Under the pieces are notes generated by a model. The model was not told where the DNA came from. It did no database searches and was given only the letters and a program-made list of their open reading frames with translations. From Oxobacter pfennigii (GTDB lineage: Bacteria; Bacillota; Clostridia; Clostridiales; Oxobacteraceae), in assembly GCF_001317355.1 (NCBI RefSeq), contig NZ_LKET01000039.1, positions 62,001 to 126,000 on the forward strand: a stretch of DNA of 64,000 nt, read 5' to 3'. A program made the position numbers and the translations under genes. Every line of letters begins with the position of its first letter. The first letter of the stretch is position 1. Below, piece by piece: positions 24,628-34,004 of this stretch.

Positions 24628-25888
24628 TAATTTAACGGGTGCGGTTTTTGCCATCGAAGGAATTAAGGATGCCTGTGTAATATTGAACGGGCCGACAGGA
24701 TGCAAATTCTATCACAGCGCCGTATCCGACAGCCAGTACTTAAGGAGTCTTTCCTTCGACCCTCTTGAGTATTCCGAGGATTTTTACTTCGGGCAGCCCA
24801 GGGTACCTTCCACCTATCTTGACAGCCATGATTACGTTTTCGGAAGCGGTGAAAAGCTTACGGCCATACTGCGGTCTGTTACAAAAAAGAATTTTAAGTT
24901 GATTGCCGTAATAAATTCTCCCGGTGCCGCCCTGATAGGGGACGATTTGGAGAAGTTTCTCCAGCAGGAGGTCAGCGGCATTTACTGTTTTTCAATGGAA
25001 AACACGGGTTATTCGGGAAGCTTCGGCGTAGGATATCAAAATGCCATAATGAAGGTCATGGATACCATTACAATGTGTCCTAAAAGCACCCGTAAAAAAA
25101 CCGTAAACCTTATAGGCTTATGTATTTATCAAAAGTATTTTGAAAGCAATTATAAGGCCATAGAGGCTCTTTTAAATCTGTGCGGCATTGAAGTTATTTC
25201 GGCTTTAGGAGCAACGGATTCTGTAGAGACAATAACTCATGCGCCGGAGGCTCAATTAAATGTTGTGCTTTATCCCGAATACGGAATGAAAATAGCAGAG
25301 AAGTTTAAAGCCGAATATGAAATTCCATATATTGTACCCGATGAAGGTCCTCCTATAGGTTTTGATGCAGCGGAAGCCTTTATAAGGCAGGTCTGTATTG
25401 CCTTGGATGCAAACCCGGAAAAGGCAATTGAAGTAATAGAAAGAGCCAGAGCCAGGGCATATTTATTCCTGGCACGGTATTCATCTCTTCTGGGATTGCC
25501 AAAGGGTTCGTTATTTTCCGTTAAGGCCGAGGCTTCTGTAGCTTACGCTCTGACAAAATGGCTGTGTACTTATCTCGGGATGATACCGGCTGCTGTTTCA
25601 ATTTTGCCGGAAGCGGATACTTCCTTTAATATAAAGCTCAAGGACTTTCTGACCGGCATTAGCTACGAAGAAGTTTTAGACAGGCCAATTATAGAAACAC
25701 CTACCCATATGTTATTTGCAGACGGCAGTACCATTTCACAGCTTAAGCTTAATGATGATACCTTCTGCGGAGTAGAAATAGCAATGCCGACATTGGGATA
25801 TGTGGATGTTACCGAGAAGTTTTTATTTGGAGAAAGAGGAGCTTTATTTTTACTGGAGCAGGTAATTAACGGATTGAGATTTATTTAA
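24596..25888 (+). CDS. Nitrogenase component-1-like subunit (NifK/BchB-like)
   Basis: A 430-residue partner of the fusion protein, overlapping it by 32 bases and thus translationally coupled. It opens directly with the first Cys loop region (VILNGPTGCKFYHSA, C36), continues with a VFGSGEKLTAIL helix, and NSPGAALIGDDLEKF where NifD/K have a Cys before the IGDD motif: here Ser/Ala replace it, so this subunit provides fewer cluster ligands than a nitrogenase. The C-terminal half contains the usual Rossmann-like repeats and ends VINGLRFI. It lacks the long N-terminal extension of NifK. Probably forms an alpha2beta2-type complex with the fusion protein. A DPOR-like [4Fe-4S] cluster rather than a P-cluster is a reasonable guess. 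Confidence 0.85.
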   Translation: MTFYSENISPDNLTGAVFAIEGIKDACVILNGPTGCKFYHSAVSDSQYLRSLSFDPLEYSEDFYFGQPRVPSTYLDSHDYVFGSGEKLTAILRSVTKKNFKLIAVINSPGAALIGDDLEKFLQQEVSGIYCFSMENTGYSGSFGVGYQNAIMKVMDTITMCPKSTRKKTVNLIGLCIYQKYFESNYKAIEALLNLCGIEVISALGATDSVETITHAPEAQLNVVLYPEYGMKIAEKFKAEYEIPYIVPDEGPPIGFDAAEAFIRQVCIALDANPEKAIEVIERARARAYLFLARYSSLLGLPKGSLFSVKAEASVAYALTKWLCTYLGMIPAAVSILPEADTSFNIKLKDFLTGISYEEVLDRPIIETPTHMLFADGSTISQLKLNDDTFCGVEIAMPTLGYVDVTEKFLFGERGALFLLEQVINGLRFI

Positions 25889-25938
25889 ATTTTAAAGACT
25901 CTGTTTCGAAAAAAGATATTTATAAACCCCTTTTACTA

Positions 25939-25967
25939 TTGTATTGGATGTAAGTGTATGCTATATT
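25939..25967 (+). promoter_or_regulatory. Promoter of riboswitch cassette 6
   Basis: TTGTAT at 25939-25944 and TATATT at 25962-25967, 17-base spacer. The whole region from about 25905 is nearly identical to that before cassette 7. Confidence 0.7.
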
Positions 25968-25988
25968 TTTATTAATGTTAAAACTGAA

Positions 25989-26190
25989 TATTCCATTACC
26001 GGGTGCCCATTCCACAGGGATGGGTTAAAAGGGAAAGTGGTGAAATACCACTGCAGCCCACCGTTACTGTGATGTTGACGAAACCTTGAAAAATCACTGG
26101 AATATATTCCGGGAAGATAAGGGAGTAGGATGAAGCTCAGCCAGGAGACCTGCCCGATAATTGTTGAATCTTTCGGAGGGAAAGATAATA
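25989..26190 (+). promoter_or_regulatory. Cobalamin riboswitch 6
   Basis: Full member of the six-copy family (B12 box AGCCAGGAGACCTGCC). Controls the 1781-residue surface protein. Confidence 0.95.
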
Positions 26191-26260
26191 CAGTGTCGGG
26201 AAACGATATTATAGGGCAGTCTGGGTTATTTTGGCTGTTTAAAATAAATTGTGTTTTAAA

Positions 26261-26289
26261 CACCTCTGAAAGTATTGAGGTGTTTTTTT
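26261..26289 (+). terminator. Riboswitch 6 expression-platform terminator
   Basis: CACCTC/GAGGTG hairpin followed by seven T. Confidence 0.85.
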
Positions 26290-26375
26290 ATTTTGCTTTT
26301 TAAGGGGGTGATTTCAGAGAGACAGGCTTAATAGACGTATATAAATTTTATTTTAAAGGGGGAAAAAAGAGCGTA

Positions 26376-29300
26376 ATGAAATTATTTCATAAGAAGACGT
26401 ATCAAAAAAAGCTGAAGCGGCTGCTTTCAACGTTAATGGTGTTGATGATGCTGTTATCATTATTCCCTGCCAATGCGCTGGCCGAAGCAGGGAGCCATCT
26501 TGCAGCCAGCTATACTAAAGCCATTGACGGGGCGGCTGTTGCATATGTTACTACTCCGACTACGGTGGAAATAGATCTTTCGGAAGCTACGGAGAATATT
26601 TCCATAACCGAGGGCGGTAATTATGTGATTACCGGCGTCACAACATCAACCATAGTCAGTATAGACACGGCAGGTACAGTCAACCTGACCTTAGATAACG
26701 CGGCAATCCTGCGACCGGCCGATGCCGCCACCAATGCCAACGCTTTTTCTGTTGAAGGCGGAGCTGTTGTCAACCTGACGGTCAAGGCAGGCACCGACAA
26801 TACAATTTCCAACGAAAAAGGACCCGGGTTCAGGATTGGAAACGGAGAGTTGAATATAAAGGGTACAGGCACTCTTAATATCATTGGTAGCTCCTACCCA
26901 ATTTATTCCAGCGGAGATATTACCATTGATGAAGCTGACGTTACGGTTACCAACACTACGGGTGTTAACACATCCAATGGCTTCTACCTGACAAAAGGAG
27001 GGGAGGCTACATCGGGTCCAACCCTTACCGTAAACAGCGGTAGCCTGAATGTTGCCCTTCAGGAAAAAGTAGGAGCAGGAACCTCAGCGGCACTTATGAT
27101 CAGTGGCAGCGGTACCTCTTTTATACAAAACGGCGGTACCGTCACATTGATCAATGCCACCAGCGTTGATCAATCCTATGGAATACGCTCCGACGGGCCG
27201 GTTACAGTCAAGGTAGGCTCTTTGTTTACCTATGGGCAGACCAACGGAGTATATCTTGCTAAAGATTCAACAATGAGTATTAAGGATAACGCATCCTTTA
27301 TTGCGGCTTCGGGTAACAGAGCCTCATTTGATGTTATGAAAGGCGCCGTATTTTGCAATGGTACAGGCAAATTTATTGATGGAAAGGGCATCGTTTCTTT
27401 AAAATTAGACAGCCCTGTAGAAAGCAGCACACAGCTTGCATTAAACCATGATCCGGGCACCGGATATGTCCGGGATATGGCGGCTAATCTTCCCATGGCT
27501 GCCTATTACGTGGCTTTTGCAGGCAAGCTTGGAGATACATATTATATGCAGGCTGGAGACAAATATGTCACATCCGAAAGCGAGGGCCTTTACTGTGCTA
27601 CCTTCAAGGTGGACAGCATAGTGGCAAACCCGGTAAAGAAGGATGCTGCCGTGTCATCACTGCCCCAATCCTTTGAGGTATCGCAGCCGGCAGGCGTAGA
27701 GAGCCTAAAGGTAGGAAGTGCCGTGCCTTTGAGCGTTTCTCCCAATTATGTTGTAAACTGGAGCAGCAGCAACCCCGGTGTGGCTACAGTAGATGACAGC
27801 GGCGTCGTTGCGGCTAAATCGGCGGGCACTGCCACCATTACCGCCGAATGCCTGGGAATAACGGGAACATATAATATCACCACCGTCAATATGACCGACC
27901 CGAGGGTGTTTACATTTATTGTGGATAACCCAGAGGCAATAGTAAAGATATTCCGTGACGGCTTTACCTATGTCCCTGTCTCGGTATCGGGAGGTACTTT
28001 CACCTACTCCCTGGAAGACGGTACATATAACTATGAGGTCTCAAAGGAAGGATTCCCAACCATAACTGGCGAATTCACAGTTTCAGAAAATGGGACAAAC
28101 GAAATCTCTCTTTCCATGTACTATAGCGTAGACTTTGAGATTATAGCCGGAGAGGGAGTTGACAGCGCCGCCGGTGCGCTCATTAAAGTTTTTGACAGTG
28201 AGAATAATGAGGTTTCCGGGACGGAGGGGCATTTCGACGGCCTCAACGGAGATTACACTTATACCGTCACATTGGATGGCTGCTATCCCGCATCCGGAGC
28301 TTTTGGAGGCGTGGGTGTTATTAGGATCATTTTGAACAAGGACCGAAGCAGTTCAGGCGCCGCCGGCTGGGCAGGGGCATATAACCATAAGGATGGCAAT
28401 GCCATAATAAATTCCCCTTTGCCTGTAAGCGCCGGTGAAGCAATTGAAAAATGGGCGACACAGATAAGTTCGACCGATAATTTTGGAGCAGCCTATGCAG
28501 GGTCCTTTGTCGTGGCGGATGGCTACGTTTACCTAACCGGCGACGGATATCTTAACAAAATAGATAAGGAAACAGGTGAAATCAAGGCACAGGTAACTGC
28601 CGGTACAGCAGGCTATATGTACGATTACCTGGCCTATGGCGACGGTGTACTTTTCCTTGCCGGAAGCTCTTATATTACCGCCTTTGAAGCAGGCACCCTT
28701 AAGGAACTCTGGCGGACAACTGTCGGTGGCCAGCACAGCACCCAGGTCAACGGCAGCCTGAACAGCAAAGGGACTGTCGGTAATTTCCGTCCCATTGTGT
28801 ACAGCGACGGGTATATTTTCTGCGGCAAAAATGCTTTCAAGACCACCAGCTTTGAAGTGGATGAAAACGGCCGCAACAAACCTGCATGGAGCTTAAATGA
28901 CGATTTTAACTGGAATTCGGGCACCGTAGTAGGCGATAATTACTATGTGGCTGCTGTCCAGACCCTTTATGCCGTAAAATACAAGACGGGAGAGGTTATA
29001 AGTACATGGGAATTCAGCTCTGATAACAATATCTATACCTGGGGCGGCGTTGCTTACAGTAAAGATACCGGAAGGCTCTATTTTGCCTCATACTCCGGTG
29101 CCAAGCTGTATGCTGTAAAGCTGGATGCTCAGGGAAAGCTCATTACAAATACAGGAGGAACGGCGGACAGGCCCGTTATTACAGACGTCAGCCAGGAAAG
29201 CCTCTGCACTCCCGTAATCTATAATGACAGGGTGTACCTGACAGGCCAGAAGGGAAAAGTCGATGTGCTGAAAGCGACGCCTGTGAAGCCAAGCGGAAGC

Positions 29301-31721
29301 TCTTCATACACTCTGGAGACCATTTATACCATTGATAGCGGAGAAAAAGTTAAAGTCCAAAGCACACCTATACTCAGCACAGCTTATGCCAATGAAGGCA
29401 ACAGCCATAAGGTATATCTCTATTTCCAGGGCTATTCCGAACCAGCGCCTGTTTATGTGCTGGAGGACTCAGCAGCCGTTACCACTGCCGATGATGCGAA
29501 AATAAGTAAGGTTGCGGTGCCGTCCATATCCCAGTTTGCCTTTGAGCAGATTGCTGCCGATAATGACGGAAACCTCTATTTGTTCAACGAATCAGGATAT
29601 CTTTTCTGCTTCGGTGTGGCCGAAGACATTATCGTAAATGTACGTATCGAGGGTATTGACGGCAATCTCTATAACGGCAGCGTGACGGTACCCAACACGG
29701 GAGATGTCACAGCATATGATGTGCTGAATTATCTCGATGAACATGAGGATTCTCTATCCATAACCTTTGCCGACACCAGTTTCGGTAAATATATATCCGC
29801 TATAAATGGAGAGGAGCAGGCTCATTTTGGAGGTTATGACGGATGGAACTACCGCGTTAACGGTATTTTACCTAATGTTGGAGTTTCCGACTATAATGTA
29901 GAAGGTAATGATGAATTACTGTTGTATTACGGCGATGCAAACTGCCTCTATCCTACAGTGGATACCTCCCAATTAAACAGCAGCGGTATAATCACCTTTA
30001 CCGCCTCTGGTACTCAATGGGTAGAGCAAGACGGAGATACGGTGGAGGTGCCTTATACCGTACCAATTTCCGAGGCCACCGTGACCTGGGACGATGTTAC
30101 TTACACAACGGATGAAAATGGCAGAGTGCAAATAGAAAGCGCCCATCTCACTGACGGCGACCATTCTTTGCAAATCGAGAAATACCATGCAAACGGTTTG
30201 CCACTTGTGGTCCGCTTAGCGCCGGACTACAAAGTCACCTTCAGTACTTCGGATGATATAACCGTCACCTTCCGCCTCATCGGTGACACTGTTCATGAAG
30301 ATGGGCAACCCCGCTTTGACGGTTATATAAACTGGATAAAAACCAAAGCCTATACAATGGATAAAGGCAGCAAAATGTATGACTTATTTATGATGGCAAT
30401 TGAGGATGCAGGGCTTTCCCAGGAGGGTGCCGAGGATAACTATGTAGCCGGAATTACGGCACCGGCTGTATTAAAAGGCTACTGGCTATATGCCTTTGAT
30501 AACGGTCCAAAATCCGGATGGATGTATACAGTCAACGGAATCCATTCCAATGTGGGGCTTAAGCAGCAAACTTTGGCAGACGGAGACCAAGTCATATGGC
30601 ACTATATAAACGATTATGAACAGGAAACATCCTATAATGGCAGTAATCCGCCTTACCTTAACTCCTGGCTCAATGCACCGGATATTGACCCGGTGGCAGA
30701 GAAGGCCGTGAAAAATATTTCTATCAGAATTGAAGGGCCGGATGTAACCTTGCTGCCCAAGACCACCCTTGATTCCATAGAATACTTTAATCCTCAATCC
30801 TTTGGCGGCACCGATAACGGTAAAGTGACGGCCCTGCATGCTCTGGTGAAAGGAATAGAAGAAGGTGCCGGAGCAGACCCGGTGGATAAGAGTATACTGG
30901 ATGTAAGCAGCGGCCTTATTAAATCAATATTCGGCCAGGAAAACGATACCTATGGCGTATCCTGGATGTATGCCGTTAACAATGAAATGCCATCAACAGA
31001 CCTTATTTCCCAGTATGAGCTTCAAGAAGGAGACAGTGTGGTAGTTTTCTGCGTGGACTGGATATACGGATATCACTCCATGTTTGACAGGGAAGAAGCT
31101 ACAGTAAAAACAGGAGAAAAGCTAAACCTGACTCTTACGGGGGAAAATATTGCAAATTGGATGTTTGGCCAGTCTACCGGACCGGAAGCTATTGAAGGAG
31201 CAGAGCTTTATATAAGCGGTGACGGAGAAGTAAATGCCGGCAATTCCACCGGAATATTTACCGGCCAGGACGGTACAGCAGAAATAAGTTTTGATGAGCC
31301 CGGCGAATACCTGATTTCCGCTGTGCGGTTCAACGAAGATGATGATGAAGTTATTGACATTTCCCGCCCGTATTGCAAAGTAACTGTGGAACCGATGACA
31401 GGATTTACCGTTGAAAGGACAGATGACGGAGAATTCAGCAACGGAGAAGATGCCAATGTAACCGTACAGATGACCAACAATAATGATTTACCCCAGCAGG
31501 CTACATTGATCATCTGCCTCTATGACATTACAGAAGGTAAAAACGAGATGATAAATTATGCCTATGCATCAAAAGAAGTTGCATCCGGTGAAACGGTAAG
31601 GCTCTCGGGAGGATTTGCCATCCCCGATACCGGCACATACAAGATTAAGGTGTTCGTATGGGATACATTTGATGTTATGAAACAGCTTGCAGAGCCTATA
31701 TTAATAGATGTAGACAATTAA
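26376..31721 (+). CDS. Large secreted protein with beta-propeller and three DUF4430 domains
   Basis: A 1781-residue exported protein (signal to about residue 37, NALA). Approximate order: a beta-helical carbohydrate-binding-like region (62-345); a Big_2-type Ig domain with VNWSSSNPGVATVD (425-505); two PEGA-like beta domains (510-655); a PQQ-type beta-propeller with repeated DGYVYLTGDG and YAVKYKTGEV blades (667-1082); DUF4430 domains at 1087-1191, 1295-1415 (GYWLYAFDNGPKSGWMYTVN) and 1446-1564 (VSWMYAVNNEMP); an Ig-like domain (1570-1673); and the C-terminal domain (1676-1781) it shares with the 2555-residue protein. It has no toroid and no known wall anchor. ATG 26376 has AAAGGGGG some 13 bases upstream. 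Riboswitch 6 implies production under B12 limitation. Multiple DUF4430 domains suggest several ligand contacts or multimeric partners; ligand inferred. Confidence 0.85.
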   Translation: MKLFHKKTYQKKLKRLLSTLMVLMMLLSLFPANALAEAGSHLAASYTKAIDGAAVAYVTTPTTVEIDLSEATENISITEGGNYVITGVTTSTIVSIDTAGTVNLTLDNAAILRPADAATNANAFSVEGGAVVNLTVKAGTDNTISNEKGPGFRIGNGELNIKGTGTLNIIGSSYPIYSSGDITIDEADVTVTNTTGVNTSNGFYLTKGGEATSGPTLTVNSGSLNVALQEKVGAGTSAALMISGSGTSFIQNGGTVTLINATSVDQSYGIRSDGPVTVKVGSLFTYGQTNGVYLAKDSTMSIKDNASFIAASGNRASFDVMKGAVFCNGTGKFIDGKGIVSLKLDSPVESSTQLALNHDPGTGYVRDMAANLPMAAYYVAFAGKLGDTYYMQAGDKYVTSESEGLYCATFKVDSIVANPVKKDAAVSSLPQSFEVSQPAGVESLKVGSAVPLSVSPNYVVNWSSSNPGVATVDDSGVVAAKSAGTATITAECLGITGTYNITTVNMTDPRVFTFIVDNPEAIVKIFRDGFTYVPVSVSGGTFTYSLEDGTYNYEVSKEGFPTITGEFTVSENGTNEISLSMYYSVDFEIIAGEGVDSAAGALIKVFDSENNEVSGTEGHFDGLNGDYTYTVTLDGCYPASGAFGGVGVIRIILNKDRSSSGAAGWAGAYNHKDGNAIINSPLPVSAGEAIEKWATQISSTDNFGAAYAGSFVVADGYVYLTGDGYLNKIDKETGEIKAQVTAGTAGYMYDYLAYGDGVLFLAGSSYITAFEAGTLKELWRTTVGGQHSTQVNGSLNSKGTVGNFRPIVYSDGYIFCGKNAFKTTSFEVDENGRNKPAWSLNDDFNWNSGTVVGDNYYVAAVQTLYAVKYKTGEVISTWEFSSDNNIYTWGGVAYSKDTGRLYFASYSGAKLYAVKLDAQGKLITNTGGTADRPVITDVSQESLCTPVIYNDRVYLTGQKGKVDVLKATPVKPSGSSSYTLETIYTIDSGEKVKVQSTPILSTAYANEGNSHKVYLYFQGYSEPAPVYVLEDSAAVTTADDAKISKVAVPSISQFAFEQIAADNDGNLYLFNESGYLFCFGVAEDIIVNVRIEGIDGNLYNGSVTVPNTGDVTAYDVLNYLDEHEDSLSITFADTSFGKYISAINGEEQAHFGGYDGWNYRVNGILPNVGVSDYNVEGNDELLLYYGDANCLYPTVDTSQLNSSGIITFTASGTQWVEQDGDTVEVPYTVPISEATVTWDDVTYTTDENGRVQIESAHLTDGDHSLQIEKYHANGLPLVVRLAPDYKVTFSTSDDITVTFRLIGDTVHEDGQPRFDGYINWIKTKAYTMDKGSKMYDLFMMAIEDAGLSQEGAEDNYVAGITAPAVLKGYWLYAFDNGPKSGWMYTVNGIHSNVGLKQQTLADGDQVIWHYINDYEQETSYNGSNPPYLNSWLNAPDIDPVAEKAVKNISIRIEGPDVTLLPKTTLDSIEYFNPQSFGGTDNGKVTALHALVKGIEEGAGADPVDKSILDVSSGLIKSIFGQENDTYGVSWMYAVNNEMPSTDLISQYELQEGDSVVVFCVDWIYGYHSMFDREEATVKTGEKLNLTLTGENIANWMFGQSTGPEAIEGAELYISGDGEVNAGNSTGIFTGQDGTAEISFDEPGEYLISAVRFNEDDDEVIDISRPYCKVTVEPMTGFTVERTDDGEFSNGEDANVTVQMTNNNDLPQQATLIICLYDITEGKNEMINYAYASKEVASGETVRLSGGFAIPDTGTYKIKVFVWDTFDVMKQLAEPILIDVDN

Positions 31722-31774
31722 GGTTATACGCTAAACTTTTAAAGTCATAGATTAACAAACAGCCTCCTTTTATT

Positions 31775-31815
31775 TGGCCCGTGCAGGTTTCAGTCGCCTG
31801 CACGGGCCATTTTTA
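31775..31815 (+). terminator. Terminator of the 1781 aa protein gene
   Basis: Perfect 13-base-pair stem TGGCCCGTGCAGG/CCTGCACGGGCCA followed by TTTTT. Confidence 0.9.
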
Positions 31816-31907
31816 ATTACATGCTTATTTAGCTACAGATTTACTTCAATTTAAAAAAAGCCAGGCAGAATTTCTGCAGCCAAGCTTTCAATACGGTTAA
31901 AGGAACA

Positions 31908-32615
31908 CTAGCCTTTGATAAATTTCAAAATGTTTTTTGGTTCACCGTTTGGATTAAGAGTAAAAATATGATTTGTTATTTTTTGAATGGCCTCATCCTT
32001 TCCGATTTTTGAGGCTTTTTCAAATACGTCCTCACCCCAAAAACTCTCGGTTGTGCAAAACACCGTTGACGACCAGCCGTATTCCTCACCTTTTTTAGAT
32101 ATTTTCTGCTGCCTTCCGTACATGGTCAGATACATTTTCATCTGCAGTTCAACCAAGGCCCGCTCAAATTGAGATTTTTCTTCTTTGCCAAAACCTGCAA
32201 GCTGCTTTATGGCATGTAACGGCAGCATACCGTTTTCAAGGATGGTGCCGTAAATGCGTTTCGCGTGGTTGCTGATTGCACCGTCCGAGTATTTTTCATC
32301 AAAGGTCATATTGCCTCTGCGAACCGCGAGAAAATAGGGAACCCATTCTTTGACGATATATCCGCTTTTCTTAAAGAACAGTTTTGCATAAGCAATATCC
32401 TTACGCTCGTCCAGCACACGCATGCGCCATTCCCACGGGTCAGTCTCCGGGTCGCCGGTGTGCCAGCGAACAGGCGTTTCATAAGGCGGTTCTTCCTCCC
32501 AATTCCATGAAATTACAGAGAAAATCCCTTCGCTGTTCCCGCCTCCCATTGAGAACCCAGCGTCCAGCAAGGCGCTAATAAAATCGCCGTAGTTTTTTAT
32601 TTGCTTACTACTCAT
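31908..32615 (-). CDS. Uncharacterised protein, possibly AlkZ/YcaQ-related
   Basis: A 235-residue cytoplasmic protein on the minus strand with a strong AAGGAGGG ribosome site before its ATG. It has tryptophan-rich segments (WNWEEEPPYETPVRW, DPWEWRMRVLDER), a KLFFKKSGYIVKEWVPYFLAVRR middle, and a winged-helix-like LPLHAIKQLAGFGKEEKSQF with ALVELQMKMYL, reminiscent of small AlkZ/YcaQ-related proteins. I do not see the catalytic QxQ-type motif of true AlkZ DNA glycosylases, so this is a weak match. It interrupts the run of plus-strand B12 genes, faces the 1781-residue gene and looks like an insertion unrelated to the corrinoid system. Confidence 0.6.
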   Translation of the reverse strand: MSSKQIKNYGDFISALLDAGFSMGGGNSEGIFSVISWNWEEEPPYETPVRWHTGDPETDPWEWRMRVLDERKDIAYAKLFFKKSGYIVKEWVPYFLAVRRGNMTFDEKYSDGAISNHAKRIYGTILENGMLPLHAIKQLAGFGKEEKSQFERALVELQMKMYLTMYGRQQKISKKGEEYGWSSTVFCTTESFWGEDVFEKASKIGKDEAIQKITNHIFTLNPNGEPKNILKFIKG

Positions 32616-32705
32616 CCAAAACCCTCCTTGACAAGTATGAAAACATTATACCACATAAATAAGACATACTTTTTCAAAAAAAGATACCTGTAAATCCCTT
32701 TGCTA

Positions 32706-32734
32706 TTGTATTGGATGTAATAGTATGCTATATT
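32706..32734 (+). promoter_or_regulatory. Promoter of riboswitch cassette 7
   Basis: TTGTAT at 32706-32711 and TATATT at 32729-32734, 17-base spacer. Confidence 0.7.
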
Positions 32735-32753
32735 TTTATTAAGATTAAAACTG

Positions 32754-32959
32754 AATATTCCATTATCGGGTGCCCATTCCACAGGGATGGGTTAAAAGGG
32801 AAAGTGGTGAAATACCACTGCAGCCCACCGTTACTGTGATGTTGACGAAACCAGCAAGAATCACTGGAATAATATATTCTGGGAAGAGTTGGGAGTAGGA
32901 TGAAGCTCAGCCAGGAAACCTGCCCGTTAATTGTCGAATCTTTCGGAGGGAAAGATAAC
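32754..32959 (+). promoter_or_regulatory. Cobalamin riboswitch 7
   Basis: Full member of the six-copy family with B12 box AGCCAGGAAACCTGCC. It precedes the ECF transporter and the long co-directional gene run ending at 57749. Confidence 0.95.
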
Positions 32960-33031
32960 GCAGCGTCGGAAAGCAATGTATATAGGGTAGTCCGTATTTT
33001 TTGGCTGCTCAAAATAAATTGTGTTTTTAAA

Positions 33032-33058
33032 CACCTCTGAAATATTGAGGTGTTTTTT
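33032..33058 (+). terminator. Riboswitch 7 expression-platform terminator
   Basis: CACCTC/GAGGTG hairpin followed by TTTTTT, about 50 bases before the first ECF gene. Confidence 0.85.
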
Positions 33059-33104
33059 ATTTTGCATATTCCCTATCGATAAAATTTTGGAAAGCGATGA
33101 TTTT

Positions 33105-34004
33105 ATGATATATAAAGCCAGAAATACATTCTTGCAGTCGCTGCACCCACTTGTTACTGTTTCGCTTATATTTTTGTACGTCTTAATTTTTATATTTATT
33201 GAAAACCCCTTATACATATTAATTTCAATATTAAGCATTTTAGCCATGGCTTATATGGATGGGTCGGGAAAGGATTTGTTTAAATACGGAAAGATGATGC
33301 TGCCCTTTGTACTGCTTTTAATTATATTGAATCCTTTACTTGTGTCTTCGGGAGAAACGGTTATTTATACAGGGCATTTTAACATACCAATCCTTGGCAG
33401 GATAAAAATCACAATGGAAGCGATATTATATGGATTGTTCAGCGGTTTTAAAATAATCGGAGTAACTGTTTTATTCGGTTTTGGGAATTTAGTCATCCAT
33501 CCCGACAGGGCTTTCGGATATTTTTCAAAATTCCTGGGCAAGTCCGCCTTGCTGGTAAATATGACTCTAAGGCTCTTTACGACAATAATGAATGCCTATT
33601 TAAATATCAAAGAAGTGGAAAAATTACGAGGGAATATGATGAGCCGCAGGGGCCTTAGAAAAAGGCTGGCAAGCAGCGCATCCATCGTTAATATATTATT
33701 TTTGTCCAGCATAGAAAACTCGGCGGATATGGCAGAATCCATGTACTCAAGGGGATATGGAATGTACTCCAAAAGAAGCTCTTATTTCAGCGAAAGGTTC
33801 ACGGCCGGGGATTGGATGATGCTTGGTTTCATAGTCATATTTTTTATTTACCTTATATATTTTCTGGTCAATGGTTTTCACAGATATGCCTTCTATCCTG
33901 TGCTGGACAGTATTAAAATTCCCCTATCCCTGCAGGAAATTATATTTATAATACTTTTATTTATACCTTCAATAATAAACTGGTGGTGGAAAACTTGGAA
34001 ATGA
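33105..34004 (+). CDS. ECF transporter T component (EcfT family)
   Basis: Integral membrane scaffold of an energy-coupling-factor vitamin transporter, linking the ATPases to the S component. The 299 residues contain about six hydrophobic segments and the coupling-helix signature AESMYSRGYG (the Ala-x-x-x-x-Arg-Gly motif). ATG 33105 is used; an open frame extends back to 33021 but would overlap the riboswitch terminator. The stop overlaps the ATPase start as ATGA, so the genes are translationally coupled. With the following two genes it forms a dedicated module of the kind named CbrV/CbrU/CbrT for cobalamin in other Bacillota; that equivalence is inferred from the riboswitch and the S component. 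Confidence 0.88.
   Translation: MIYKARNTFLQSLHPLVTVSLIFLYVLIFIFIENPLYILISILSILAMAYMDGSGKDLFKYGKMMLPFVLLLIILNPLLVSSGETVIYTGHFNIPILGRIKITMEAILYGLFSGFKIIGVTVLFGFGNLVIHPDRAFGYFSKFLGKSALLVNMTLRLFTTIMNAYLNIKEVEKLRGNMMSRRGLRKRLASSASIVNILFLSSIENSADMAESMYSRGYGMYSKRSSYFSERFTAGDWMMLGFIVIFFIYLIYFLVNGFHRYAFYPVLDSIKIPLSLQEIIFIILLFIPSIINWWWKTWK

Noticed and set aside
25961-26263. Minus-strand open frames of about 100 codons at 25961-26263 and 32728-33012 that resemble each other
   Set aside because: They are antisense to riboswitch cassettes 6 and 7; the similarity comes from duplicated RNA, not coding constraint.
10221-33058. Regularly similar repeats that could suggest a CRISPR or repeat array
   Set aside because: Repeats are about 200 bases, kilobases apart, and are fully explained as riboswitch cassettes.
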